The notes beneath the pieces were generated by a model, which saw only the letters and a list, made by a program, of their open reading frames with translations, was not told the DNA's origin and made no database searches. From a bacterium UBP2_UBA5202 (GTDB lineage: Bacteria > Edwardsbacteria > AC1 > EtOH8): a stretch of DNA of 54,076 nt. The translations under genes and the position numbers were made by a program. The stretch covers positions 1 through 54,076 of the forward strand of contig DHVS01000021.1 of the NCBI GenBank assembly GCA_002412795.1. The letters are read 5' to 3'. Below, in pieces: positions 1 to 8,798 of the stretch (position 1 is its first letter; every line of letters starts with the position of its first letter).

Positions 1-2
1 CC

Positions 3-1226
3 GAGATCCAGGCCCAGGCCATCCTGGACATGACACTCAAGCGCCTGACCTCACTGGAGACCAAGAAGATAGACGAGGAATACGAGGAGCTGCTGAAACT
101 GATCACCAAGCTCAAGGGCATCCTGGACAGCAAACGCCGGCTGATGGGGGTGATCCGGGAGGAGATCATCGAGCTCAAGAAAAAATACGCCGATCCCCGC
201 CGCACCGAGATCCTGGCCGCCACCGAGGAAAAGTTCTCGGTGGAGGACCTGATCGCCGAGGAGGACATGGTGATCACCATCTCCCACGCCGGCTACATCA
301 AGCGGCTGTCGGTGAGCTCCTACAAGCGCCAGGGCCGGGGGGGCAAGGGGGTGACCGGGATGACCACCCGGGACGAGGATTTCGTGGAGGGGATGTTCAT
401 CGCCTCCACCCACCACTACATCCTGTTCTTCACCGACAAGGGACGCTGCTACTGGCTGAAGGTCTACGAAGTGCCGGAGGGCGGCCGGGCGGCCAAGGGC
501 CGGCAGATCTCCAACCTGCTGGAGATGAAGCCCGACGAAAAGATAGCGGCCTACATCGCGGTCAAGGAATTCGACGAGCAGCATTTTGTGGTGATGGCCA
601 CCCGGGAGGGGACCATCAAGAAGACCGCGCTTTCCGAATTCTCCAATCCCCGCAAGGCCGGGATCATCGCGGCCACGGTGGACGGCAAAGATCTATTGAT
701 CGAGGCCAAGATGACCGACGGCAGCGAGGACATCATCCTGGTGACCACCCAGGGCCAGGCCTGCCGCTTCCACGAGAGCGACGTCCGGTCCATGGGGCGC
801 AATGCGGGCGGGGTCCGGGGCATCACTCTGGACAAGAAGGATTTTGTGGTGGGGATGGTGGCGGTCAAGCGCGAGGGTTCTCTGCTAACGGTTTGCCTGA
901 AAGGCTTCGGCAAGCGGAGCGAGATCGAGGAATACCGGGTCACCCGCCGGGGCGGCAAAGGTGTGATTACCATGAAAATCACCGACAAGACCGGGCCGGT
1001 GGTGGCGGTCAAGGAAGTGGTGGACACCGACGAACTGATGATCATCTCGGCCGGCGGCCAGGTGATAAGGCTGTCCCTGAAGAACGTCCGGGTGATGGGC
1101 CGGGCTACCCAGGGGGTCCGGCTGATAAACCTGGAGGACAAGGATCAGGTGGTTGATGTGGCCAGGCTGGCGGCCTCGGAAGAAGAGGAGAACGGGGAAG
1201 CCAACGGGGAGACCGAAGAGAAGTAA
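3..1226 (+). CDS. gyrA: DNA gyrase subunit A, C-terminal part (5' end outside window)
   Basis: This is the C-terminal part of the type IIA topoisomerase subunit that cuts and rejoins DNA and wraps it for negative supercoiling. The frame is open from base 3 (EIQAQAILDMTLKRLT), which matches the end of the GyrA breakage-reunion domain and the coiled-coil exit. The six-bladed C-terminal pinwheel follows. A GyrA-box-like RQGRGGKG motif near residue 110 of the visible part supports gyrase rather than ParC. The protein ends in an acidic Glu/Asn tail (EEEENGEANGETEEK), like the regulatory tails of other GyrA proteins. The start and the catalytic Tyr lie upstream of the window. A strong hairpin terminator follows the stop directly, so gyrA ends its transcription unit here. 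The gyrase identity is certain apart from the missing N-terminus. Confidence 0.96.
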   Translation, partial: EIQAQAILDMTLKRLTSLETKKIDEEYEELLKLITKLKGILDSKRRLMGVIREEIIELKKKYADPRRTEILAATEEKFSVEDLIAEEDMVITISHAGYIKRLSVSSYKRQGRGGKGVTGMTTRDEDFVEGMFIASTHHYILFFTDKGRCYWLKVYEVPEGGRAAKGRQISNLLEMKPDEKIAAYIAVKEFDEQHFVVMATREGTIKKTALSEFSNPRKAGIIAATVDGKDLLIEAKMTDGSEDIILVTTQGQACRFHESDVRSMGRNAGGVRGITLDKKDFVVGMVAVKREGSLLTVCLKGFGKRSEIEEYRVTRRGGKGVITMKITDKTGPVVAVKEVVDTDELMIISAGGQVIRLSLKNVRVMGRATQGVRLINLEDKDQVVDVARLAASEEEENGEANGETEEK

Positions 1227-1233
1227 TATCCAA

Positions 1234-1273
1234 GACAGCCCAGAACTGAGCAATCAGACTGGGCTGTCCTTTA
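1234..1273 (+). terminator. Rho-independent terminator after gyrA
   Basis: A perfect 10-bp inverted repeat (GACAGCCCAG at 1234-1243 with its complement at 1259-1268) starts 7 nt after the gyrA stop. The loop contains a second CTGA/TCAG pairing. The 3' arm is followed by CTTTAAT, a short U tract. Confidence 0.85.
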
Positions 1274-1317
1274 ATCCGTCCACTATTGCGGGGGCAGGTT
1301 TAATCCAGTCCCAATCA

Positions 1318-2003
1318 ATGAAAAATAAAGTAAAAAAACTGGTGGCCAGCTTCAGTTTGCTAAAGAACCGGAAAGACCTGAAAAAAGAAGAGCTGATAGA
1401 TGAACTGAACCGGGCTTATTCCGAGCTGCAGGATCTTTATCAAACGCTGGCCGACGCCAATCAGCAGAAAACCCTGCTGCTGTCGGAGTTGCAGGACCAG
1501 AAGGCCGTATTGAACGGCAGAACAGCGAAGACAGCCTGACTGGGCTGTATAACCGCCGTTTCATTGATCTCCAGCTGTCCCGGGAGTTTCTCAGGGCCCA
1601 GCGCTATAACCGCAATCTGACCGTGATAATGGCCGACCTGGACCATTTCAAGCGGATCAACGATGATTTCGGACACCAGACGGGAGACCGGGTATTGATG
1701 GTTGTTGCTCAAATATTGAAAGAAAGCTGCCGGGAGGTGGATTTCATCGCCCGATATGGCGGAGAGGAATTCCTTCTGTTGCTGCCGGAAACCCCATCCA
1801 ACGGGGCCATCTTCGTCTGCGAGCGGATCCGGAAGGCAGTTGAGGATCATGACTGGGATCAATTGAAGGCCGGTTTGAAAGTGACCATCAGCCAGGGCAT
1901 AGCTTACAATACCAAGGTGGAAAACCATTTGGTCATGCTGCATCAGGCGGATGCCAAGCTTTACGAGGCCAAGCGGGCGGGAAGGAATACGGTTAAGTAC
2001 TAA
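1318..2003 (+). pseudogene. Diguanylate cyclase (GGDEF), interrupted by a one-base frameshift
   Basis: This is a GGDEF protein that would make cyclic di-GMP from two GTP. The N-terminal part (from ATG 1318) is a short coiled coil, MKNKVKKLVASFSLLKNRK onward, that reads to a TGA at 1537-1539. The GGDEF domain continues in another frame. Reading back from 1623 gives ERQNSEDSLTGLYNRRF, the standard start of the domain, then MADLDHFKRIND, the signature ARYGGEEF and an intact REVD I-site five residues before GGEEF. The two frames join cleanly if one G is missing near 1512 (TTGAACGG in place of TTGGAACGG). The rest of the gene looks well conserved, so either the decay is recent or the missing base is a sequencing error. 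No clear Shine-Dalgarno sequence precedes 1318. Confidence 0.8.
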
Positions 2004-2071
2004 AGCCAGGGATACCTTTTTTGCCACAAAAAGCACATAATTCTCAAAACATAGAATGAGTTGCAATCTAT

Positions 2072-2407
2072 ATGAATGACTGGTTTAAGGAATTTGACGG
2101 CGCCGTCACGGTCTGCGATCCCCAAGGCATAGTGCTGTATATGAACGACAAGTCGGTGAAGACCTTCGCCAAATACGGCGGAGCCGCCTTGATCGGCCAA
2201 AGCCTGATAGACTGCCACCCCGAGCCGGCCCGGACCAAGCTGTTGGGGCTTCTAAAAAGCCAGGGCAAGAATGTTTATACCATTGAGAAGCAGGGGGTGA
2301 AGAAACTGATCTATCAGGGGCCATGGTTCCAGGACGGGAAATACGGCGGATTAGTGGAACTGTCCCTGGAGATACCGATGGAAATGTCCCATTTCGTAAG
2401 ACAGTAA
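2072..2407 (+). CDS. Small single-domain PAS protein
   Basis: This is a 111-residue protein that is almost entirely one PAS fold. It begins MNDWFKEFDGAVTVCDPQGIVLYMND, a typical PAS opening with the V-C-D-P-Q-G-I-V-L-Y-M-N strand-turn-strand, and ends with VYTIEKQGVKKLIYQGPWF and a last strand GLVELSLEIP. No output domain is attached. Stand-alone PAS proteins of this size occur in anaerobes and probably sense a small molecule or pass a signal to a partner; the ligand cannot be read from sequence. It lies just after the broken GGDEF gene and could once have been its sensor partner, which is inference. No good Shine-Dalgarno is visible before the ATG. Confidence 0.75.
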   Translation: MNDWFKEFDGAVTVCDPQGIVLYMNDKSVKTFAKYGGAALIGQSLIDCHPEPARTKLLGLLKSQGKNVYTIEKQGVKKLIYQGPWFQDGKYGGLVELSLEIPMEMSHFVRQ

Positions 2408-2522
2408 TATTTAAAATAAGTATTGATTTCGGGATATTTAAAGGGTATAGTTATCAGGCAGACAAGGTGATATTTTAGTCCGAGCACAATAACTCCAATT
2501 AAAACACCAAAAGGAGGTCGCC

Positions 2523-2822
2523 ATGAAAAAACGGAATCCCATAGCGGTATTGTTGCTTCCCTTCGTGACTTTCGGGTTTTACAGCATTTACTGGATGGTG
2601 CAGACAAAGATCGAGATGAATGCCAAAGGCGCCCAGATACCCACCGCCTGGCTGATCATCATCCCCTTGGTGAACCTGTGGTGGATGTGGAAATATTCCG
2701 AGGGCGTGGAATTGGTAACCGGCGGCAAGACCTCCGGCGTGCTGGCTTTCATCCTGCTGTTCCTGTTGGGGATGATCGGCGCCGCCATAGTCCAAGATTC
2801 ATTCAATAAGAACGTGGCCTGA
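2523..2822 (+). CDS. DUF4234-family small membrane protein
   Basis: This 99-residue protein has the DUF4234 pattern: MKKRNPIAVLLLPFVTFGFYSIYWMVQTKIEMN, with an RNP start, a hydrophobic segment ending in G-x-Y-x-I-Y-W, then a charged loop. It has three likely membrane segments, at about residues 7-27, 42-58 and 73-90. The family has no established function. A strong Shine-Dalgarno (AAAGGAGGT at about 2511-2519) sits before the ATG and fixes the start. The gene stands alone, with a non-coding stretch after it. Confidence 0.75.
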   Translation: MKKRNPIAVLLLPFVTFGFYSIYWMVQTKIEMNAKGAQIPTAWLIIIPLVNLWWMWKYSEGVELVTGGKTSGVLAFILLFLLGMIGAAIVQDSFNKNVA

Positions 2823-3152
2823 TCTTTCCAAGGTAGGCAGACTTGAAACCAAACATCCGCTCTGTCCAACAATTCGGCAGGGCGGGTGTTCATTTAGGGC
2901 GGTATGATTATCCCCTTGGTTCAGGAATAATTTATGGGAGCCATTATGGGATATGGATTTATACTGGTTTTTTAGGATATATCAGCGGAAATCGGAATGA
3001 ATCAGCGTTTATCGTTCGACTGATCGTCGAGCCGAAGTCTGCTTTCCGGTTGGTTTTTTGGTTAGGCTTCCTGAAGGAATGCGATAGTCATATAGGGCGG
3101 TTTGTTTGATTTGAAGTTGACTTTATCCAGGATTTAAAAGTATAATCAAAGC
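2823..3152. other. Intergenic stretch with no convincing gene
   Basis: This is 330 bases with no supported gene. An 88-codon open frame (2843-3109, plus) has no Shine-Dalgarno, no recognisable domain and unusual composition, and looks accidental. AGGGCGGT occurs twice, near 2897 and near 3094. The 3' end holds the promoter of the vWA gene. Confidence 0.6.
3117..3146 (+). promoter_or_regulatory. Sigma-70-type promoter of the vWA gene, possibly leaderless
   Basis: The -35 is TTGACT (3117-3122) and the -10 is a perfect TATAAT (3141-3146) with an 18-bp spacer. The start codon at 3153 lies where transcription should begin, about 7 nt after the -10, and no Shine-Dalgarno is present. The mRNA may therefore be leaderless. 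Confidence 0.7.
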
Positions 3153-5213
3153 ATGATCTGGACGTTGATAATCATATTGCTGATTGCAGCTTTGGCGCTG
3201 GGGTGGCGGGAGCGCTTTGGCCTTTCCCTGTCCAAATGGGCGATGCTTTTTGCCTTGCGTCTGGGGGCGGTCGTTGTTTTGGGCCTGGTTCTGCTGGACC
3301 TTTTTCCCTTATTGCGGGGCAGGGAAAAACAAAGCCTGCTGGTACTGGCCGATGCCTCCCAAAGCATGACCCTGTATGACGGGCAGCCCCAGAACCGCTG
3401 GCAAAGGGCTTTAAGCCTTGCTTCCCGTCTGGATCGGCCGGGACTAAAAGCGCCGGTTTACCGGACAAGTCAAGACGGGCTGGCGGAAGGCCTGCCAGAT
3501 AGTCTGATAAAGCCCCTGGATAAGACCGACCTGTCCGAGGCCCTTTCCCTGGCGCTCCGTCAAATGCCCGGGGCCATTCTGCTGTTGTCCGACGGGAACC
3601 ACAACCAGGGCAATGACCCGATCCGGGCTGCTGCCAGCGGTGTTCCCATATATGTGATCGGATTAGGGCCGGCCGGCGGTTTGCAAAATGCCTTGATCAC
3701 CGATGTCTGGAGTGATAACGAGGTCAAGGCCGGACAGCCGGCCGAGATCAGCCTGAGCCTTAAAGGGATGCTGACCGGGGGTCGTATCAGCCTATGGGAG
3801 AACGGCATTAAACTGGCGGAAAAGAGGCTGGATATTAAAAGCGATACGGTGCTGACCTTTGGACTGATACCCAAGCCGGAAGGCCTTCACCGGTATGTCA
3901 TTCTTTTGGAAACCTCCGGCAAACAACTGCTGGACCAGGCCTCCGCCGTCATCAGCGTGGCCAAGAAGAATTTCAGGCTGTTATTCATCTGTTCGGACCC
4001 CGGCTGGGATCTGAGATTCTGGCAGCAGGCAACAGGTCTCAATCCCGCCTATACCGCTGATATCCTTATAAAACAGGGGACGGGGTGGAGAAGGGTCCCT
4101 TCCGGGGGGCAGGATGCTCCTGGCAGCCTTGATTCGCTGGACAAATATGACGTGATCATAATTAGGAACATAAAGCAAGGGGATCTTCCAACAGCAGCGG
4201 AACAAGCCATCGTCAACCTGATCCGGCAAAAAGGCCGGGGGCTCTTCCTGCTGGGCAGTTTTCGTCAGGGCGGTATCCTCGGGCAGATGGCCCCGATATT
4301 TTACAGCCGGGAGATCAACCCCGCCGCCGGAAATGCCTGGCCGGCTCCGGAGCTTTTTAGCACTGGCATGTTGGATTCCTCCAAAGAGTCAAATTATAAA
4401 AGACTGCCGCCTTTGACCCTGAATAAAAACTACGGTATCAGGGATAAAAAAATAATTATTTTAGCCAGCCTGCAAACTTCAGACCAAAAAACCTATCCCC
4501 TATGGGCCAAGGCGGAAGAAGGCCTGGGACGCATCGTGCAGATCTCGGCCGAAGACCTTTGGCGCTGGAAGCTGGCGGCCGCCGGGGCCGGCCGGGACAC
4601 CGCCCTGTACGGGGAAATGGTGCAAAGCAGTCTGCAGTGGGTTTTGGGCCGTGACGGGTCCGGTTTTGAAGCGGGGCCAGAACGGATTCTTAACGCCCAG
4701 GGGCAGGAGATCAAATTCACCGGCCGTTGGAAAAACTATTCCCGTCAAGCGGGACAAAGCGCCAGGTGGTCGGTCACCATTACGGACAATGCCGGGCATA
4801 AAAAAACATCCAAACTGGCCGACTGGGGAAACGGAGATTTTGTGGCGGAACTGGGAGCCTTTCAGCCCGGGCAATATTCTTATACCACGGTGCTCGAGCT
4901 TGGCTTGGCCGGGGTTCAGCCTGGCGGAGGAAAGCAGATATATTCCGCCCGGGGGACGTTCTTTGTGGAACCGGTCAGAAATGAACTGCGGGACCATTTG
5001 CAGAATGCAGGGTTGCTGAGGTCAATAGCCTTGGCCAGCGGGGGACAGTACTGGGATGAAAGGGATACTCCTGAAGACGGCGGATGGCAGAAGAACATAC
5101 AAATACCCGGGGTTCCGGATAAGTCGCAAAACGATCCAACCTTGAGCATACTGGCCATCTGTCTGCTTTTGGCGGCAGAGTGGTTCCTGCGTAGGAAGTG
5201 GGGAAGGGTTTGA
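3153..5213 (+). CDS. Membrane protein with vWA domain and GATase-1-like domain
   Basis: This is a 686-residue membrane-anchored protein. Two N-terminal membrane segments (about 3-16 and 30-53) are followed by a von Willebrand A domain with a complete metal-ion-dependent adhesion site: DASQS at 67-71, a Thr in KTDLSEAL near 125, and SDG near 146. An Ig-like region (about 175-270) follows, then a class-I glutamine-amidotransferase-like fold starting at KNFRLLFICSDPGWD, with no obvious catalytic Cys. The C-terminus is one membrane helix (LAICLLLAAEWFL) and a basic end. Such proteins usually sit with MoxR, DUF58 and Bat genes; none is here. The role is unknown, but divalent-metal-dependent protein binding in the periplasm is likely. 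A promoter lies directly upstream. Confidence 0.75.
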   Translation: MIWTLIIILLIAALALGWRERFGLSLSKWAMLFALRLGAVVVLGLVLLDLFPLLRGREKQSLLVLADASQSMTLYDGQPQNRWQRALSLASRLDRPGLKAPVYRTSQDGLAEGLPDSLIKPLDKTDLSEALSLALRQMPGAILLLSDGNHNQGNDPIRAAASGVPIYVIGLGPAGGLQNALITDVWSDNEVKAGQPAEISLSLKGMLTGGRISLWENGIKLAEKRLDIKSDTVLTFGLIPKPEGLHRYVILLETSGKQLLDQASAVISVAKKNFRLLFICSDPGWDLRFWQQATGLNPAYTADILIKQGTGWRRVPSGGQDAPGSLDSLDKYDVIIIRNIKQGDLPTAAEQAIVNLIRQKGRGLFLLGSFRQGGILGQMAPIFYSREINPAAGNAWPAPELFSTGMLDSSKESNYKRLPPLTLNKNYGIRDKKIIILASLQTSDQKTYPLWAKAEEGLGRIVQISAEDLWRWKLAAAGAGRDTALYGEMVQSSLQWVLGRDGSGFEAGPERILNAQGQEIKFTGRWKNYSRQAGQSARWSVTITDNAGHKKTSKLADWGNGDFVAELGAFQPGQYSYTTVLELGLAGVQPGGGKQIYSARGTFFVEPVRNELRDHLQNAGLLRSIALASGGQYWDERDTPEDGGWQKNIQIPGVPDKSQNDPTLSILAICLLLAAEWFLRRKWGRV

Positions 5214-5271
5214 CAGAAAATATTATGACCATTGCTCTATTCGTAAAAAATCTAACGACAAAATCAAATAA

Positions 5272-5967
5272 ATGATCCCGCTCAAGGACGACATAGTATC
5301 CTCACGCTTTCCAATAATCAATGTCCTGCTGATAGCGGCCAATGCCCTGGCCTTCCTGTATGAACTTAGCCTGGGGCCGGGTTTGAACCAATTCATTCTT
5401 CAGACGGCGACGGTGCCGGAAAAGATCATGGCGAACGGAGCCTTGGGCTGGCCCAGTATCTTATACTCCATGTTCCTTCATGCCGGCTGGGCTCATTTTC
5501 TGGGCAACATGCTTTATCTTTACATCTTCGGCGATAATGTGGAGGATGCGCTGGGGCATTTCAAATACCTGGTCTTCTATCTTTTATGCGGGTTCGGGGC
5601 GGCCTGGGCCCATATCTTTACTGACCCGGGCTCTGCCGTTCCCATGGTCGGAGCTTCCGGGGCCATCGCCGGAGTGCTGGGGGCGTATTTCCTGCTTTAC
5701 CCCAAGGCCCGGGTACTGACCCTGATGTTCCTGGGTTTCTTCATCCGAATCATCAAGATGCCAGCCTTGGTGGTGCTGGGTTTTTGGATCATCCTGCAGT
5801 TAGCGCTGGGCATAGGCAGTTTGTCTTTGAAGGGGCAGAGCGGGGGGGTGGCCTGGTTCGCCCACATCGGAGGGTTCGTCTGCGGCATGGTTCTGATATT
5901 CGCGTTGGATGGATGGAGAAAACGGCAGAATTATGTTGCAAAAACCGGTGCTTTTTGGGATAATTAA
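5272..5967 (+). CDS. Rhomboid-family intramembrane serine protease
   Basis: This 231-residue polytopic protein cleaves other membrane proteins within the bilayer. It shows the rhomboid hallmarks: the HAGWAHFLGNMLYLYIFGDNVED helix-loop near residues 70-92, the nucleophile in GASGAIAG (Ser129), and the general-base His in HIGGFVCG (His198) on the last core helix. Length and topology fit the compact six-helix bacterial form (Pfam Rhomboid; the MIPLKDD start is common in this subfamily). Substrates are unknown. It sits between the vWA protein and a TMTC-like glycosyltransferase on the same strand, with a 58-nt gap upstream and a 21-nt gap downstream, so it may be cotranscribed with the latter. 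Confidence 0.92.
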   Translation: MIPLKDDIVSSRFPIINVLLIAANALAFLYELSLGPGLNQFILQTATVPEKIMANGALGWPSILYSMFLHAGWAHFLGNMLYLYIFGDNVEDALGHFKYLVFYLLCGFGAAWAHIFTDPGSAVPMVGASGAIAGVLGAYFLLYPKARVLTLMFLGFFIRIIKMPALVVLGFWIILQLALGIGSLSLKGQSGGVAWFAHIGGFVCGMVLIFALDGWRKRQNYVAKTGAFWDN

Positions 5968-5988
5968 AAACTAAACCATTGATGAAAA

Positions 5989-7986
5989 ATGGCAGTTGCT
6001 TCCAGCCATAAATCGACCCAAATATCAGGCAGAACGGGCGATAAGTTATTGACCGGAGTTTGGCCCTGGGTCCTGATATCCCTGTCAATACTTGTGGTCT
6101 ATCTCAGGACAGTCAGTTTCGGTTTCACCTATTTTGACGATGAAAGCCTGGTGCTCAATAATCTGGCGGGCTTAAGTTCCTTAAAGAACGTTCTTTTGGG
6201 CTTTAGCGGGGAGCTGACCAGGGGTTTCACGCCCGTTTATCGCCCGCTTTTGACGGCCTCATTTATCCTCAATTATCAGCTGAGCGGTCTGGCGGCCTGG
6301 GGGTACCACCTGGTCAACGTCTTGCTGCATTTGACAGCCTGCCTTTTGTTCTATAAGCTTTTAAGAAAACTTAATGCCGGGCCGGGCCGGGCCCTGTTCT
6401 TTTCCCTGCTGTTCGCCGTCCATCCCCTGAACACCCAGGCGGCCGCCTGGATACCGGGCCGGAACGATACGCTGCTGGCGGTATTTGCCCTGCCGATGCT
6501 GATGTATTTTATGAACTTTGCCGCCACCGGAAAATATCGGTACATATTGTTAAACGGTTTGTTCTTTATCCTGGCTCTTTTGACCAAGGAGTCAGCCCTG
6601 GTGCTGCCGTTTCTATGTCTGGGATATTTCTTTTTGGTTCTCCAACCTTCAAGACAATACCAAAGGCTGGCGCTGAATGCTGTCCTATGGATGGCAATCT
6701 TCCTGTTTTGGTACTGGGCCCGCAATCACGCCCTGGGATTCAGCCCGGAGGGCCAGGCCGGCAGGTTCATTGCTCCGGTAGAATTCCTTGCCGGATTGTT
6801 CTCGTATTTTGGCAAGGCACTATTCCCTGTGAATCTTTCGCCGGTGGCCGGTCCGGAAATCGGAGCATTTATTTACGGGACGGCAGCGCTGGCTTTGATG
6901 GCCGGCCTGGTCTGGCGGGCACGGCTTAAGGACAGGCCTCTGTTTGTTTTTGGTATTTTGTGGGCCTCACTGTTCCTGCTGCCCAACATGATAAGGGGAT
7001 CATTCATAACGCTGGTTCTGGAGCACAGGTTTTACCTGCCGTTCATGGGCCTGCTGGCGGCGTTTTGCCAGGTGAACCAGCTCAAATTTGAAACGGCAGA
7101 AAAAAAGACCGCGATCATTACGGGACTGGTCATATTGATTGCGGCTTCTGGGACTTTCCGGTATTCAAACTATTTTAAGAACCGGGAGACATTCTGGACT
7201 GCGGCCGGTAAAAGGTCTCCCCAAAACTCACTGGTCCATTATAACCGGGGATTGTTGTTTCATGAAAAAAGGCAGTACGATCTGGCCGAAAGGGAATATC
7301 AAACTGCTTTGATGATCACCCCGGACTACGCCGGGGTATACAACAACCTGGGGATCTTATATCAAATGCAGGGGAAATACGAACCGGCGGAGCAGCAGTT
7401 TAAAAAGGCTTTGCAGTATGGTCCCAATCTGGCCGAAGCCATGGACAACCTAGGGGCCGTTTACTACCGGCAAAACCTGCCGGAGCAGGCCAGGGAACAA
7501 TTTGAAAAGGCTATCAGGGCCAATCCCCGGCTGGCTTCGGCCCACAATAATCTGGGAAGCCTTTATTACCTGTCCGGTAATCTGGAGGGGGCAGAGCGGG
7601 AATTTGGCGAAGCGGTAAGGCTGAAACCGGACTGGGCTGAGGCCCAAGCCAATCTGGGGAGCGTTCATCTGAAGGTCGGTTCGTACGATCAGGCCGAGAG
7701 TGAATATCTTAAGGCCCTGTCGCTGGATGGAGGGAATCAGACGGCCAATTACAACTTGGCGTCTATGTATATCAACCGGGGATATTACCAGAAAGCCCAG
7801 AACGTATTACAGGCCGTTCTAAGGATCCGCCCGGAAGACCCCTTGTTCCACGAACAGCTGTCCTATGTCAGCTATCTTCTGAAAGATTACCGCCAGGCGG
7901 TGATTCACTACGACCAGGCGCTGAAGCTGGGGGCCGCCCCTGATCCGGCCGTGCTGGCCAAACTTAAACCTTACCGTTCCGAATGA
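5989..7986 (+). CDS. TMTC-like GT-C membrane glycosyltransferase with C-terminal TPR array
   Basis: This 665-residue protein has two halves. Residues ~20-395 are a polytopic membrane domain of the GT-C fold. Its first outward loop carries an acidic pair (FTYFDDESLVLNN), the usual catalytic/metal position in protein O-mannosyltransferases and their relatives. It also has RPLLTASFILNYQLSG and HLVNVLLHL motifs typical of the TMTC/DUF1736-like group. From about residue 410 to the end there are roughly seven TPR units, for example VYNNLGILYQMQGKYEPAEQ. GT-C enzymes use polyprenyl-phosphate sugars and act outside the membrane; TPRs often bind the protein acceptor. A similar protein is encoded at 24367-26256 and a TPR-less relative at 15045-16487. 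The acceptor is unknown. The function comes from family membership only. Confidence 0.8.
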   Translation: MAVASSHKSTQISGRTGDKLLTGVWPWVLISLSILVVYLRTVSFGFTYFDDESLVLNNLAGLSSLKNVLLGFSGELTRGFTPVYRPLLTASFILNYQLSGLAAWGYHLVNVLLHLTACLLFYKLLRKLNAGPGRALFFSLLFAVHPLNTQAAAWIPGRNDTLLAVFALPMLMYFMNFAATGKYRYILLNGLFFILALLTKESALVLPFLCLGYFFLVLQPSRQYQRLALNAVLWMAIFLFWYWARNHALGFSPEGQAGRFIAPVEFLAGLFSYFGKALFPVNLSPVAGPEIGAFIYGTAALALMAGLVWRARLKDRPLFVFGILWASLFLLPNMIRGSFITLVLEHRFYLPFMGLLAAFCQVNQLKFETAEKKTAIITGLVILIAASGTFRYSNYFKNRETFWTAAGKRSPQNSLVHYNRGLLFHEKRQYDLAEREYQTALMITPDYAGVYNNLGILYQMQGKYEPAEQQFKKALQYGPNLAEAMDNLGAVYYRQNLPEQAREQFEKAIRANPRLASAHNNLGSLYYLSGNLEGAEREFGEAVRLKPDWAEAQANLGSVHLKVGSYDQAESEYLKALSLDGGNQTANYNLASMYINRGYYQKAQNVLQAVLRIRPEDPLFHEQLSYVSYLLKDYRQAVIHYDQALKLGAAPDPAVLAKLKPYRSE

Positions 7987-8060
7987 TCGGGTGACGGATG
8001 TTCCGGCAGCCTGCTGTCGGCGCAACTCCTAAAAATCAGCAAAAATAAAACAGGGCAAGG

Positions 8061-8798
8061 ATGGTGAACATGGAAAGAACAATGGCCAGGCTCAACTGGA
8101 AACAATTTCAAAAACTGGTTCCCGGCAAGACCAACCGGGTGCTGCTGCCGGTGGGCACCATCGAAGCCCACGGGCCGGGGGCGCTGGGGACGGATGCCTT
8201 CATCCCTGAATATATCTGCCAAAAGCTGGCCGGGCCGCTCAACGCCATGGTGGCGCCCACCATTCCCTACGGCCTGACCCGGTCGCTGATGGGTTTCTCC
8301 GGCTCGCTGACCGTTTCCCCGGAAACTTTGACCGCCTATGTAAAGGAGACCGCCCTGAGCCTGACCCAGGCCGGGTTCAAGTATGTCATAATAATGAACG
8401 GACACGGCGGCAATAATGACTGCCTGAAGCCGGTGGGCCCTTATCTATGGCAGCAAAACAAGGCCAGGACACTGATTGTTCACTGGTGGGAAGCTTCGGC
8501 CGCCATCGGCCGGAAATTCTTCAAAGGCACCGGGCACGCCGGGGCAGATGAGCTGGCGGCCCTGATGGCGGTGGACCCGGGTCTGGTAGCCAAAGAAGAT
8601 TACCAAAAGCAGGAGGTGGGCGACTATCCGCCGGGGATGACTCCCTATCCCTTTCATGCCTCGATGATCCTGAACCAAAGGGGCCTGGGATACCCGGTTT
8701 TCGATGTTTCCAAGGCCCGCAAATATATGGATGAGGCGGTCAAGCTGATATCAGAAGAGGCCCGGACAATCTTAAACGCCTGGGAGAAAGTAGACTGA
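8061..8798 (+). CDS. Creatininase-family amidohydrolase
   Basis: This 245-residue metal-dependent hydrolase belongs to the creatininase family (creatinine amidohydrolase, ArfB, MftE). Its metal-site motifs are present: LPVGTIEAHGPGALGTDAFIPE supplies Glu, His and Asp; MNGHGGNN supplies His; and GHAGADELAAL supplies a late Glu. The second His of the usual HGpHLP motif is replaced, here HGPGALG. Family members open cyclic amides or, in MftE, trim a peptide; the substrate here cannot be told. Two in-frame ATGs compete: 8061, and 8070, which has AAGGA at a better distance, so 8070 may be the true start. The stop overlaps the next ATG by one base (TGATG), so the two genes are probably translationally coupled. 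Confidence 0.85.
   Translation: MVNMERTMARLNWKQFQKLVPGKTNRVLLPVGTIEAHGPGALGTDAFIPEYICQKLAGPLNAMVAPTIPYGLTRSLMGFSGSLTVSPETLTAYVKETALSLTQAGFKYVIIMNGHGGNNDCLKPVGPYLWQQNKARTLIVHWWEASAAIGRKFFKGTGHAGADELAALMAVDPGLVAKEDYQKQEVGDYPPGMTPYPFHASMILNQRGLGYPVFDVSKARKYMDEAVKLISEEARTILNAWEKVD

Noticed and set aside
2843..3109. 88-codon plus-strand open frame
   Set aside because: No Shine-Dalgarno, no domain, odd composition (Gly/Tyr/Phe mix), and it spans an intergenic gap that ends in a promoter.
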